A stretch of DNA of 64,000 nucleotides, taken from Hepsetus odoe (Eukaryota; Chordata; Actinopteri; Characiformes; Hepsetidae). A model generated the notes under the pieces. The model searched no databases. It saw nothing but the letters and a program-made list of their open reading frames with translations, and was not told the DNA's origin. Position 1 is the stretch's first letter, and each line of letters opens with the position of its first letter. Positions 47,349-60,081 of this stretch are shown here, in pieces. Both the position numbers and the translations under genes were made by a program. The stretch covers positions 5,689,433 to 5,753,432 of the forward strand of contig CM029369.1 of the NCBI GenBank assembly GCA_017165825.1. The letters are read 5' to 3'.

Positions 47349-50300
47349 TATCTCAGTCTTAGTTTTGAAGAAAATGTTATACTTGGCAGATTTTCAAACA
47401 GTTTTTAAAGACTGTCTAATAAATGGCTTAAACAGCATCCCATGTGTAATATCATCTGATCAATTATTCTCCAGATTGAAATGACATATACTTTATATAC
47501 TTTTTCTATGTCTATAACTGCTCATATCAGATAGAAAAAGGTTTCAGACTGCACAGTCACAACATGCGGCATTAGTAAGTGCATCTCTTTAGAATTTCTG
47601 GCAAGCTTTTTACAAAAGGCTACAGTGTTGCCTCTTTCTAAAGCCTTTTTTCACTTCGCTTTAAAAGAAGTTTAGGAAGCTTGATAACTGATGACAGCCC
47701 CTTTGTGCAAGAGGACAAAGTTTAGTATTGTCCTTCAGATTTTCATTAAGTTAGAGATAAAGTTGAACTTTCCAGGCACTAGCCGAAAGAGGAGGTGGGA
47801 GCTGATAAATAATGAGGCTTTGGCTGATCAAAGGCTAATGTCTGTTCTCCTCTATCTCCCTGTCGTCACCACTGTTGAGACTCTGGCCTTTCTCTGTGTG
47901 GGTCCACCCACAGCCTAACTCTGCTCTGTCTCCAGGAGTACAGCCTTCACAAAGAACAAGGCTCATTTGTCAAACACTGTTAGCAGCTCCCTGGCAAATG
48001 TTGCACCCTTTTATCTTTGTTCAAAAGACGTTTGCTGCGACGCTTTCAAATTTGAGCTGTCATGCCTTTTTTTTATATATAAATTTATTTATTTAGATAA
48101 TTTGGATTGCACAGCCAAGTTTAAACAAGATTGCTGGGATAGAAATAAAAAAAGCAATTAATTTACTGTTCCAACAAAAGGCTGAATTAGGAAGATCCGC
48201 TGTGCCGACTTGTGCAAGGCTCCAAGGTTCTTTTTTCACTTTCTTCTTTTTAACGCATAAACCTTAGCATTTCAGGGATGTTTCCAAGTGTTTCACCACA
48301 ATGTAACATAAGGTTGACTATGGGCCTTCAGATTAATAACTGAGTAGAAGAACAAGCTGTCATTAACACTTGTAGGAATATGAATGGGAAATAAATTAAA
48401 CTGAACGCCTCGGACTAGTGCTGCTTCTCTTTTTTAAAAGTGATTGTCCCTAAAGTGATTCCTAAAAGTGATTGTCATATGTAGACTATGAATTGCTTAG
48501 ATCCAAAAAGTAATTTCCCTTTCAAAAGTAAAGTTCAAAATCATGCAGAAATTTTACCCCATCATTTTTTAGCACCACAAAATTGCATAATTTAATTGAG
48601 ACCTGAAGGCAAAAATGTAGAGCTATTATTATTTACCGCAGTAGAATAAATAGCCCATTTTTCAAACCCACCATTACACTTGATGGCGTGATTCTGAAGG
48701 TAGCTCTTTTAGGTCAGAGCTTCATCAACCCTGTGAAGCAATTGGTTCAGAACGGGTCTTTCTTGGTTTAAAGTACCTGTGGTTGGGCATATTATAGTCA
48801 GAGCTGGCATCCACAGCAAGATGTATTTTCAAAAAGGATGTTTTTTTTTTGCTTTTGCCAGGTCAGCTGACAAAAAATTATTTGAACAATTGAACAGCAG
48901 AAGCCGTATGTATCCCAGAACATCCCTGTCTGACAAAAGGGTTTGTGCATGTAAGGAACTTTTTTTTTTTTTTCAAAATGTAAACTTTTTAGAACCTTTT
49001 TCTAAAGGTTCTAAATCTTTTTAGAACATTATGTAAGCACTCTTTAAAAGGTTATTTGCATTTTATTTTCAAAAAGCTTCTCCAATCAAAATTGTCCCCA
49101 TATATACACCACTAGAACTTTAATGTGCAAATTTTCAACAATAGAACTAGTTGCATTAAATGAATCACGATCAACGTAGTGGACTTGCAGAAGCATTGAT
49201 TTGTCTGGGCTTAGTAGGACTTATGGGGAGGTTTCTGGGATGGCGTGCTTCATATTGGGAGGGCTGCTGCTACTGTGGAGTTCAAAGAAAACCAATTGCT
49301 AAGCAATTAGTCTGCCATCTTGGAGCTTTTCCCAGCAACCTGACAAAGCAGGAAGCAGGCATTTGCTGTGAGTGAATGAAGCTCTGAATGCAAAGGCAGC
49401 ACACATGCAGAGGTGGAAAATCGTCCGAAAGTAAGGCACATTGTTCCTGCATTGTTCCAACAGTATCCTCCTCGCTGAGATGGACAAAAGCATAAAAGAG
49501 ATTCTGAAAGTTTAGACAATGCTAGAACGACTTTTCAAACAAGACTGCTATTTCACTGGCTGTAAAATCTGTTAAAAGATCTATGCTACCCTTTGCCAGG
49601 GACGAATGTCTCGTAGTCATTTTACAGCGTGGATTCTTGCCAAGTCTAGAGTTCCTTATAAGCTTTTATAATGCTTATAATCCTTTTTTTTTTTTTTCAA
49701 CTGTAGAAGAGGTGCTGGAACACAAAAAAGGGACTCAAGCTAAACAGCTAATGGTGGCATGGGATGTTTCAGAGTGTTACCAAGATGTTCACAAGTCAGA
49801 ACAAAGCTCTCTTAAAAGCACTGAGGGTACATGGTGCACCCAGAGAGCTGAGCACGCTGTAATCACTCCTCATCCATCCATTTCAGCCTCTCTCCCCCTG
49901 GCATTGCAGTGACAAGCCTCCAGCTGCTTCTTGGATAGCAACGAAAGCTCAGGCTTGGGCTCAAAGAGACGACAGCCATGCTCAGAATGAAGACACAGTG
50001 ATTTGAAAGAGAGCTCCAAGCACTGGCTTATAGTGTACTTTAATATGATTTGTTACCATGGAATTTAATTTAGAATTTCATGTTTTATGTGAACATGAAA
50101 ATACAACAGAGGCTGGGTGAACCAATTTGGTGAGCTACGGCATGTGCAAGAGGAGAACATGCCATCTGGTATGCAGATTGCTCATCTTCTATACACACAA
50201 GAGAAACAGTGATTAGGTAATAAGACATTGTCACTACTATGCACTGTCTTTGCATTATGAACTAGAAGCTTTTGCTTCTACTTTTTCAAATCTCGAACCT

Positions 50301-52859
50301 CAAAATATACTTCAGAATGCTCAGACTTTGGATAGGAATGATCAGGGAGAAAGTCATGACCCCACAGAGAACACATCTTACAATGTACCACAATAGAACG
50401 CTTTTCATTTTTACTTTCTCCACTCATTCCGTCTAACAAATGTTTATTTTTTAAACGATAATAAATAACTTCCTTTCACAGTTCCAGCTACTGATAGCCA
50501 TAAACATAATGTCTATCCAGAATATATTTTCTTTTGTTAAGATCTTAAAGGCTTCATAATATCTTTGACTGTGTATATTCATCTTCATCCTCTTTATCTA
50601 TATGTACAGAATACAATGAATGGATAATGTCTAAAATGGGATGCATGCTCCAAAGACATCAATCACTTCCATTGGATTCCTGTCCAATATTTTTTCACTT
50701 TCAAGAATCACACTTAAGGCCATAGCCTGGAATACTGTGATCTGTCTTTGTAGATGAGTACTATGCTAAGAAAGGATGTTATGTAAGAAATATTCAAAGG
50801 TTTGTTTAACATAAACAAGCTGGTATATGTAGCCTCCTGCCTTGGTATTTTGACCTGGCTGAGAACCCAGAGAAGCAAAGACCATACAAGGCCAGGAGAA
50901 GCAAAAAGTGAACCCTTAAAGGTCAGGTCTTAAGGTTAAACAACAAATAGTTTGAATACTGAGCCCTGACATCATAACAAGAGCATCAAATGAATGGCCT
51001 TTGGCAAGATTCAGAAGGAAATACTTTAATGAGTTGTTCCGGTAGTGGTGCAGTTTTTGAAAAGAAAAAAAATGTTAAACATTTACCTCTTCTAGAAGCC
51101 ATTTTGAGAGTCCCCAGATTTATGAGTAGGTGTATTTTCCATCTAAAGAAAGGCATTCTGTATGATGTAATACAATAGTTGCATTAAGAATGAAACTGCA
51201 CTTCCAGCATAAATATTGGCAGAGCACAGTGGCAGATCAGCATTCAGACTTCCAGGAATGACTTGTGCAAAGCTCAGAGACGCTTCTCCTTAATTAAATT
51301 GTTTCCCATACGTCGCGGATATGCCATGGCAGCTGATCTACACTCTCTTCCCCCCACCAATAAAGCACTGAGGCTGGCAGTAGAGAGGCGTCCACCTAGC
51401 AAGCTAATCTAATCTCCCAGGCTCTATCAGGCTGCAGGATCCGCACTCTTCCCTCTCTCCATCATAACCAAGATTTATTTCATTTGGGCTTTGTTCCAAA
51501 TCTCCGCACGAGCTGTAAAGCTGCAGCACCTGGCAAGATGAAAGGTGCTGTGGAGGAAACGGAGAGCAGGGAAACCTGTAATAAGTGACTACATAGGTGC
51601 TTGGCTTAGTATTCCATTTTGCCTAAGAGCACAAATAAACACAGCACCAAATTAGAAACCATGTCTACTTCCCCTACCCATGTGGAATCTGCCTTTTCAA
51701 GGAGCTCCATCAGATTTCTGACTAATGAGAAATATATCAGCGAGGCACCGTGTAATGTGCAGTGGCAAGCGCGATGCACTGGAGCATTATTATATGCTAT
51801 TTTCCATAATCTCTTCAAATGTGTGGGTAATTTAAGACCCCATTATGACACCTAATGACAATTGCAATTTTGGAAGTTAATTTTCCAATTGGACAGGAGC
51901 AACACGCTATGTGGGCTGATAGAGAAAAAGATTCTATAGATGCTTGATTAGGAAGCTATGAAAGGTTCGCAGACCAGAATGATCTGATCTGATTAACGGG
52001 ATTTGACTAATAACCCTGGCAGCCGAGTGTGAAGATGGGCCTGAGGTGGGACACGACCCATTATTTTTACCATATCCAAAGGATGGATGGAAAGAGATGG
52101 GTCATTAGACAGTTGTTTTAATGGGCAAATGCATATTCGGTTGATTGCCACATAAAGTTCTTTTAAAATTTTGGATAAGCCTCATTTCCTTATGGTCCTC
52201 ATGACACATCAAATTAACATAATGTAATTTTTATTTAAAATGAAGAATAAAATGAGACAATCGCAGAAAATGTTTTTTTTTTTAAATGATGAAAAGATGA
52301 TGAAAACAACAACAGACTTTGCTCACTGCAAATATGTTCACATTAAAACTGTGTGTTTAAAAATTCCACCAGTGGGCCCAGACGATGCTGTGTACACGCT
52401 GACCTTCCTGTTCCCAGTCTGCTGAACAGGCAGGGGTGATGTTCCACTAGATGACACAGTCTGCATTGCAATGGGATAATAACAGCAGCATTACAGCTTA
52501 TTATGCAATGAAATTGACAACCTAATATCATACTTGATATGTTCGCTTTTCCAAATGTGGCACAATGTAAATTCAATACTTGTCCACAGATTTACAGTTA
52601 TGGAACCTTGTTATCTGAATGAAAGCATATCTAATAGCAAATGTATTTTTCTAACACTGCAGTATTAATGTAATTGGACACTTACAATTGTTGTTGCACT
52701 AAAGCCCACTAGATTTACAGTGAAACAGCGGCTGTTGGGTTAAGGTCAAGCCTGTTAACTTTAATTCAAGTTTATTTACATCTATATTGGGTGCAGTGCT
52801 GTGGAACAACAGCCCCTTTAATATATCCTACCAGCAAGCTAGTGCATGCCTTAGTCCCA
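47349..52859. other. Longest repeat-poor stretch, no gene seen
   Basis: About 5.5 kb without a recognised mobile element apart from T tracts (48,840, 48,961, 49,685, 52,272). Frames of 60-109 codons occur on both strands, e.g. 49,583-49,912, without domains. The blocks 47,690-48,090 and 51,280-51,900 are complex and are candidates for conserved non-coding DNA. Confidence 0.6.
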
Positions 52860-54665
52860 GTCCCAAGCCTGGATAAATGGGGAGGGTTATGTCAGGAAGG
52901 GCATCCAGTGTAAAATATTTGCCAAATCAATTTGGGGACAATGAAACAGATTTCCATACTGAATCAGTCAAGGACCAGGTTAACAAAGACTGCACCCTTT
53001 TGGCAGTACTGGTGGATACCGGTCTACTGTTGGCCAAAGGAGAAGAAGAAGAAAAGGAGGAAGGCATGTCTGGAGGCAGGAGGAGAGAAGGAAATGGAGG
53101 ATAGGAACTTTGAGTGTTGGCAGCATGACTGGTAAAGGTAGAGAATTAGCAAATATGATGGAGAGATTGAAGATTGACATTTTGTGTGTGCAAGAAACTT
53201 GATGGAAGGGTAATAAGGCCAGGTGTATTGAAGGAGGGTTTAAATTGTTTTACCATGGTGTTGATGGAAGGAGGAATGGGGCAGGTGTTATCCTGAAGGA
53301 AGAGTATGTGAAGATTGTTTTGGAATGGAAAGGCTGTTGGTTCAGATGATATACATGTGGAAACATGGAGGTGTTTAAGAGAGACGGCAGTGGACTTTCT
53401 AACCAGATTGTTTAACACAAACTTGGAAAATGAGGAGATGCCTGAGGAGTGGAGACGAAGTGTACTGGTACCAATTTTCAAGAATAAGGGTGATGCACAG
53501 AGCTGTAGTAACTATAGAGGGATAAAGTTGATCAACCACAGCATGAAGTTATGGGAAAAGGTCGTGGAAGCTAGTTTAAGAAATGAGGTGATGATTAGTG
53601 TGGTTTTATGCCAAGAAAGAGCACTACAGATGCAATGTTTGCTCTGAGGGTGTTGATGGAGAAGTACAGAGAAGGTCAGAAGGAGCTGCATTGTGCCTTT
53701 TTGGATTTTGAGAAAGCATATGACAGGATGCCTAGAGAGGAGTTGTGGTTTTGTATGAGGAAGTCACAAGTGTTACAAAGAAGTATGTGAGAGTAGTTCA
53801 AGATATGTTTGAGGGCAGTGTAACAGTGGTGAGATCTGCAGTGGGAGTGATGGATGCATTTAATGTAGAGCACGGATTACATCAAGGATCAGTGCATAGC
53901 TCATTTATGTTTGCGATGGTACTGAACAGGTTGATGGATGTGGTTAAACAGGAGTCTCTGTGGACGATGTTGTTTGCTGATTGTATTGTGAACTGAAGTG
54001 AGAGTTGGGAGCAGCTTGTGGAGAATCTGGAGAGATGAAGATCTGCTCTAGAGAAAAGGGGAATGAAAGTGAGTAGGACAAAGACAGAATATATGTGCAT
54101 GAATGAAAGTGAGGAAAGTGGAGTAGTTAGGATGCAGGGAGTAGAGGTGACAGAAGTGGAGGAATTTAAATACTTGGGATCAGCCATTCAGAGTAACTTC
54201 AAGTGTGGAAGAGAGATGAAGAAGAGAGTTCTGGCAGGTTGGAATGGGTGGAGATTAATGGCAGGAGTGATCTGGGACAGATGGGTACCAGCAAGAGTGA
54301 AAGGAAAGGCTGAGGAAAAGATGGGCAGCAGAGCTGGAGGTGTCACAGTTATGAGGATGGACAGGATTAGAAATGAGTACATTAGAGGGACAGCTCAGGT
54401 AAGACATTTTGGAGATAAAGTTAGAGGAGCAAGGTTACACTGGTTTGGACGTGAGGAGATACAAGGATTATATTGTGAGAAGAATGTTGAAGATGAAGCT
54501 GCCAGAAAATAGAAAAAGAGCTAGACCAAAGAGGAAGTTTATGAATGTTGTGAGAGAGGATATGCAGGCAGTTGGTTTGAAGGGGGAGAATGCAGAGGAC
54601 AGGAACAAGTGGAGACGGTTGATCCACCATGGCGACCCCTAACGGGAGCAGCTGAAAGAAGATTC
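52860..54665 (+). pseudogene. Internally deleted RTE-type LINE
   Basis: Order of remnants: a 5' segment typical of this family (GTCAGGAAGGGCATCCAG); start of an apurinic-type endonuclease (53,128-53,315, with ILCVQET then a TGA stop at 53,200-53,202, then WKG and the DGRRNGAGV region); an abrupt join near 53,320 into the reverse transcriptase (GKAVGSDDIHVETW); RT blocks EEWRRSVLVPIFKNKGD, NYRGIKLI and LHCAFLDFEKAYDRMPREEL; a mutated catalytic box FADC (53,973-53,984) where FADD is expected; then the C-terminal KTEYMCMN, FKYLGS, and DRIRNEYIRGTA parts and a final LIHHGDP. At least three frameshifts. Most of the endonuclease and the spacer to RT are deleted, and a second deletion lies near 54,305. 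Assignment to the RTE clade (Expander-like) is from memory. It cannot be active. Confidence 0.85.
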
Positions 54666-55769
54666 AATTATTTATTGCCATAAAATGAAAGGACGATATT
54701 AACTCATTATTTCCACTGCTCATTTCCTTACCTAGATATTGTTTTGGGGGAGATCAACTATTGCCATCCTTGCAGCCTTATGCATGTTTGCCACTGCCAA
54801 ACACACTACCATGACCTTTTCATGTTACTGCTGTGCTGATATTGGTTAACCACTTAAATAATAGCTGGTTTACATTAACTCTTATATCAAAAACTGACCA
54901 CTGATGGGTGAGGTAGAGGAGGGCTGACAAAGTGTGCAGCAACAGATGGACTTCATTCTGTAATTACAGACCTAATATTTAATGATGCAGTCCTTGGAAA
55001 ATGAGTGATTTGGATGAACCAGAGTCAAATAACCTTGAAATAAATCTGCCACAAATGTGTCAAGAAAAAAAAAACCCACTATAGTCTTCAGAATTACAGT
55101 TGTACTGTGCAAATACTTTGCCATGTGGAACCATTATATTTCATTATGGGTCATTATGTACCACACGGGTTGCTGAAATTTTATCAAAAATGTAGCATTT
55201 CAAGGGAAGACTGTAAGTCTGACACAAAGAAATGTTTTGAATCACATGTTATTACAGAAAATTATTCCTGTGTTCAGAGCTTTCTTTCAAAAGCTTTCCA
55301 ACTGGGTAGCAATGCCTCTCCTTATAGCCTAAACCCCAGGGGCCTGTAATACATGTGCGATTGTCGACAGCATTCAGGATCTTAATTACTGCTGAAGCCT
55401 TTTCTCTCACTCTGTCCGTTTTTCACACAGGAAGCTTTGGAAATACATTCCTTACCCCAAGCCAATGTGTAGCCCAACAGAGCACTTCTCGATGCATACA
55501 GCATGGCATCCCCAGGAGTGAGGGGAGAGATCGTTTCATGGGCAATAAAGCAGCCCACAATGATTGAGGGCTCAAGACATAACATACCATTCAATTGCAA
55601 GGGAGAGATGGAATGAAAAGAAATAGAAGAAAGAGAGAAGGGGGGATGGATGGGCTCTTGCTCTGAGTGAAATATTCCTATGTATGTGACCTCTAAGAAT
55701 TGAAGATCTCACTTATCTTAGACATTTAATATGTTTGTGTCAGGTTAGAAAAGAGTGTACTTCACATTC
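54666..55769. other. Unique non-coding DNA
   Basis: Nothing recognised; frames at 55,107-55,600 have no domain. Confidence 0.55.
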
Positions 55770-56890
55770 ATTCTGGGATTCAATGGACAAGTGATCTAAG
55801 GTTATTTGTTGTGACACAAAAAAACAGCATTACCACATGGTTTGCTGGACAGCATAAACCACCATTCTCTGAACACTGCAGTGGATATAACAGAGCTGTT
55901 GTAGGTTGTGTTTTGACCAGAATTGCTTTGCAACTTCTGCCTGATGAGAGTAGATGAAAGTAATGGTGAAAGGTGTATAAAGGGTCCTTAGAGTCTTCTA
56001 TTCGTCTCACAGTGTGAGGATGAAGGTCTAAGAGTTATGTCTGTGTAGAGCCAGTGATTTCAGTTGTATGCCTGATGATTCTTGTGTGTTTATTTTTGAT
56101 TTACTCTGGGAGGACTGATTCAATAAAGGGTCCAGTATAGTGAAGTGCTTTCCAATATTTTAAACATTTCCAGCTTCCTCAGAAGACACATGTGTTGCTG
56201 GGCTTTTTTGTAGACTTTGCAGATGCTGGGACTACTTGTTTCACCATGTGCGCCTCCACCCTGAGTTGTCCAGAGAGAGGGTAGGTCTATCATTTGGCCA
56301 CTGCATTCTACAGCCAATTCTATGATCTTCCTAATGTTCAGTTTCAGGAAGCTCTCCTAGAACAAGAGGGCCGTGGTGTCCTGTTCAGTGAACTGCCTGT
56401 TCGGTGGGACAACCATGAACCTAACTAATGAGAGTATGGGTTACAAGACATATTAAAGAAAGTGAACCTGTTTACTGTATTAAAAGCTGACAAAAAAGTT
56501 CATGAGAAAAATCCTGACATGGTTTTGGAGAGCAGTGGTACCTAGCCAACGTGTCCTCATTTCTGCCTTGTTGGCAATCTGGAGTGGGTTCAGACTCTCA
56601 CCCACCATAAGCTTCCAGTAACCACCCTCTCCATGCATTTGCAGAAAATGGAGTTGAGAACCACAGGCCTGAAATCATTCATGGGTTTGGCTTGGATTTT
56701 GGGTTTGAGGATGATAGTTGTCTCTGCATTCAGTTACAAGCACGTAGTCATGGCTAAGGACATCGGCAAGAATCAGAGACATTGGGAACAGAATGACGCG
56801 GTCATGATTACACGGTGCTGTGAGCAGTTGGCCTTGCAAACTGTAAAGCTGATTGCCTATCCATCATTTATGACCAGGCAAAGCCTATCC
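55770..56890 (-). pseudogene. Decayed L2/CR1-group LINE reverse transcriptase
   Basis: Read on the minus strand from the right: an RT block resembling TTIILKPKIQAKPMNDFRPV followed by CKCMERVV (about 56,730-56,630), the catalytic-region relic SAFNTV (about 56,480), then KVYKKAQQHMCLLRKLEMFK near 56,200-56,150, and finally DSKDPLYTFHHYFHLLSSGR near 55,990-55,930. These blocks occur in this order in fish L2/CR1-type ORF2 proteins. Many stops and frameshifts; neither the catalytic box nor the endonuclease is found. The matching 3' end types are seen at 8,284-8,475 and 34,911-35,055, although linkage to this family is inference. Confidence 0.7.
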
Positions 56891-57402
56891 TCAATTGATT
56901 TTCTGTTTTTCTAGTGTCCCTGTCAAAAGCATGAATGTAAATCTATCTAAAGTCACTGTAAACACACCCGCCTTTCAGTGAACAAAAAAAACAATCATGC
57001 GTTAGACACACATTTGACCAGGACAGTGACTTCATCCATATTCATTCACTGTGAGCACACCTTTGACAGTAAAAGTTAATGGTATCTCACTTCTCCTCGG
57101 CCTGTTTCTAATATCGTATTTTGATTCCCTGTTCTTCCAAATGTGTTTCCCTACCAAATGATTGAGAACTATAAGTTGAGCGTTTTATTTCCAAATCCTC
57201 AGGATACAGGCCTAGGTGAACTGGTGATGTATGACACTGCTGTTGAAATCCAACACAACCGAATTAGTTTCAGAACATAGCAAAGTCCACAGAAGTGGTT
57301 TTTCTATTCTTACATGTGTTTGTGAACTGGCTGGACATATTATTTTCTTAGGAATACATTTGTGTGCTTGTGTACATGTGTATGGGTCATGGTGGTCTGT
57401 AT
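56891..57402. other. Unique non-coding DNA
   Basis: Nothing recognised. Confidence 0.55.
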
Positions 57403-57600
57403 GGGTGGTGGTGGTCTAGTGGTAGGGTACTTGCCTATGGACCAATTGCTAAAGAGGTCCCAGGTTCGAATCCCACCTCTAGCACTACCACCACTGGGTC
57501 CCTGAGTCCCTTATCCCTGAGTTGCTCCAGGGGGACTGTCCCTGTAATTAGGACATGTAATTCGCTCTGGACAAGAGCATCTGCGAAATGCCGTAAATGT
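57403..57600 (+). mobile_element. Family-B SINE
   Basis: A box GGTGGTCTAGTGGTAGGGTA, intact B box GGTTCGAATCC (57,463-57,473), core TTGCTCCAGGGGGACTGTCC, tail GCATCTGCGAAATGCCGTAA. The 57,364-57,663 frame runs mostly through it and is not a gene. Confidence 0.9.
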
Positions 57601-58899
57601 TCTAACCAGCATCTAAAAAAGAAAACACAAAAACATGTAACTTTACCTTTCAGAATTCCTTGAAACTCCATCTCAAGCCTATCCATAATAATATCTTTTT
57701 CTCAGGATGACATGCAAAGTAGAAAATAGCATGTTTATAGATAGCTTAGCACGTTTCAATGAAAGTAACATCCCTGTGAAGGAATCTTGTCCTTTGGCCT
57801 AGAAAGAGGCTGAGAAAAAAGATAGCTTGAGACTAATTGGTTAATCCCCTCAGCTTTGGTAGGGAAAGTATAAAGCAGCATTCAGTGTTCAGTATTCAGT
57901 CAGCTTATAGCAAACAGCAGGAGGTATATGGGACCAACCCTGGCTTTCTAGTTTGCCAAGGGTCAAACAAGTTAACCTCTCCATGTAGAAATTGTCATTG
58001 TCCTTCAGTGTTTTATTTATTTATTTTTTTCTATTTTCCTATCATTAATAGTTAGTAATGCATTAATTGCCATGGTGTTTAATGTTCATTTATCATAACC
58101 TGCAATGAAGGGCACATGGAAAGGACGGTTCAAACATCTGATCTTGAATGAATTCATAAAATAAAGCAAACGTATGATAACAATTACTTCTTTGGAGCTT
58201 TCTAAATGTTGTTCAGAGGTTTACAGGTTGCAGATGAGCAAATTTTCAAAAAGCAGTATACCACAGTGCGGTGTGCTTTCAACAGCAGACTGAACATATC
58301 AAGAAAACAGCCTTTTACCATCTTTTCGCACATGCACTTTATTTTCGATTAAGGCCTCTCCATCAGAAACTGAGTTATGACATTTTTAAGGTAAGCTCCT
58401 CTGAAAAGCCAAAACTCTTGAAAGCAATCTGTTCTGACATTTCTGAAACTTTTCACCATCTGTACATCAGACCACTGATAAACTGCAATATTACCCATAC
58501 ATTTATCCTTTTAAACATAATGCAGAATATTTTACTCCCATCCAATAAAATAGTAAGGTTCAAAACAACCCAACCTGAAACCCAGTTAGAGCACATCTGT
58601 GGGTTATTTTTCAGATGAGGGAAAAGGGTAGTTTTCTTTACTGAGCATCCTTGGTCAAGTTACATGTTTCACTGGTTTTTAAAATTACAACATGCTGTTG
58701 CACATAATGCACTTGTTGTTCATTTGCTAAATTGAACATATTGATAAAAATAACATGTATAAAGGAAATCTATGCAATAGCTTTGGAAAATCATATATCT
58801 TGTTTTATTTTTTTGCCAATATGTCAAGGTTTGCAATTAAATATTGATTGTGCACTAAATTTTTAGGAACATGCCTGCTATACCAAGTTAACTCACTAG
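57601..58899. other. Unique non-coding DNA
   Basis: No repeat recognised. The frame 58,271-58,618 (115 codons) is AT-rich, has no domain and no coding context. Confidence 0.55.
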
Positions 58900-59378
58900 A
58901 GGCATCCTGCTTTTGTTCCCGTTGCTGCCCTGTTCCTTGTCATTTGACTCAATCTTTCACTTTCAGTTTTTGGAACAGTTACATACTCATCACATTTAAA
59001 GCCCTACATGGATCTGCCCCTCCATACCTCACTGAATTACTCCATTCACACACTCTAACCCATTCACTGTGCTCCTCCGGTACCAGTTTACTTACAGTTC
59101 CTAAATTTAGGTTAGCAACCATAAGCATTTAGTGTTGTTGCCCCTAAACTCTGGAATTCCCTTCCTCAAAACATATGCCTAACGTTCTCTCTCCCTCTCT
59201 TCAAAACTCAGTTAAAAACATATCTGTGCTTTTCTACTTCTCCCCATTCTTGATTAATTAATTCTGCTGTTTGTTTGTCACTGTCTTTCTTTGTTTGTTT
59301 TAATATATACTGTTTATATTTTGATCTGTGGGTTTGAGAAAGGCACTATATAAATAAAACTGATTATTATTATTATCT
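58900..59378 (+). mobile_element. L2-type LINE 3' end
   Basis: Encodes the ORF2 C-terminal signature ITFKALHGSAPPYLTELLHS (58,975-59,035), then in shifted frames the LWNSLP-like and LFKTQLKTYLC-like parts (59,140-59,230). It ends with GGCACTATATAAATAAAACTG and a short (ATT)n tail. 5'-truncated, as is usual for LINE copies. Confidence 0.8.
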
Positions 59379-59672
59379 AAAACACAAGGGAAACTGTTCA
59401 AATATCTGGCAATGTTTGCGCTGCACTTATTCTTTCAAACTGTGAAGTGTGAGTTCACGTAAAATCTTCAGTCTTCCCATTTTTTGTGCAAGTGTAGGGA
59501 AAAAAGTGTAACACGGATACGAACAGTCAAGCCTGCTAACCTGTGATTCTTCAGAGTCTTAAACAATATAACAAATATTCAAATCAAAACAATCAACAAA
59601 CATCGTTATTAGCAGTAGTAGTAGTATTGTTGTTGTTATTATTATTGCTTGTTGTTGTTAATGTTAATAATA

Positions 59673-59907
59673 GTCAATCAGTCATTTTCTGCCGCTTGTC
59701 CCAAACAGGGTCACGGGGGAGTGCTGGAGTCACACAGGGTGAAGGACAGGGGACGCACCCTGGACAGGTCACCAGCCCATCACAGGGAGGAGCGTGACGG
59801 GGACGGCACCTTGCTCAAGAGTACCTCAGGGCAACCCATTGGGAAGGGGTTCGAACCCCCGATCCTCCGATCATGCGGCCAACGCCCTAACCACTAGGAC
59901 ACCACTG
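59673..59907 (-). mobile_element. Chimeric A/C SINE with perfect 13-bp target duplication
   Basis: Antisense copy of the composite seen at 21,393-21,643. From the right (its 5' end): head with CTAGTGGTTAGGGCGTTGGC, intact B box GGTTCGAACCC, body through GAGCAAGGTGCCGTCCCC, then the switch to GACCTGTCCAGGGTGCG and a C-like tail. Compared with the first copy it lacks GCTGGGATG and has a small rearrangement in the tail. AATGTTAATAATA flanks it at 59,660-59,672 and 59,908-59,920, showing that the chimera was inserted as a unit by target-primed retrotransposition. Confidence 0.95.
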
Positions 59908-59920
59908 AATGTTAATAATA

Positions 59921-60022
59921 ATAATACATATATACTAAGTGGATATAAATATTAATATAATATAATTAATATACATTTTAATAAATATATAATATTTATT
60001 AATAATAGATAATAATTAAAAT
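59921..60022. repeat. AT-rich low-complexity DNA
   Basis: Almost entirely A and T, with irregular ATA/TAAT units. Confidence 0.8.
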
Positions 60023-60081
60023 GCCTATTTTTGAGATTTCTTTTGTGCTACACTTTAGCAACATCTCAAGTGTTAAGTGTA

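Noticed and set aside
53315..54642. Reverse transcriptase frames as an active LINE
   Set aside because: Frameshifts, a stop in the endonuclease, a mutated catalytic box and large internal deletions.
58271..58618. 115-codon frame as a small gene
   Set aside because: AT-rich with low-information composition and no domain; such lengths occur by chance in 64 kb.
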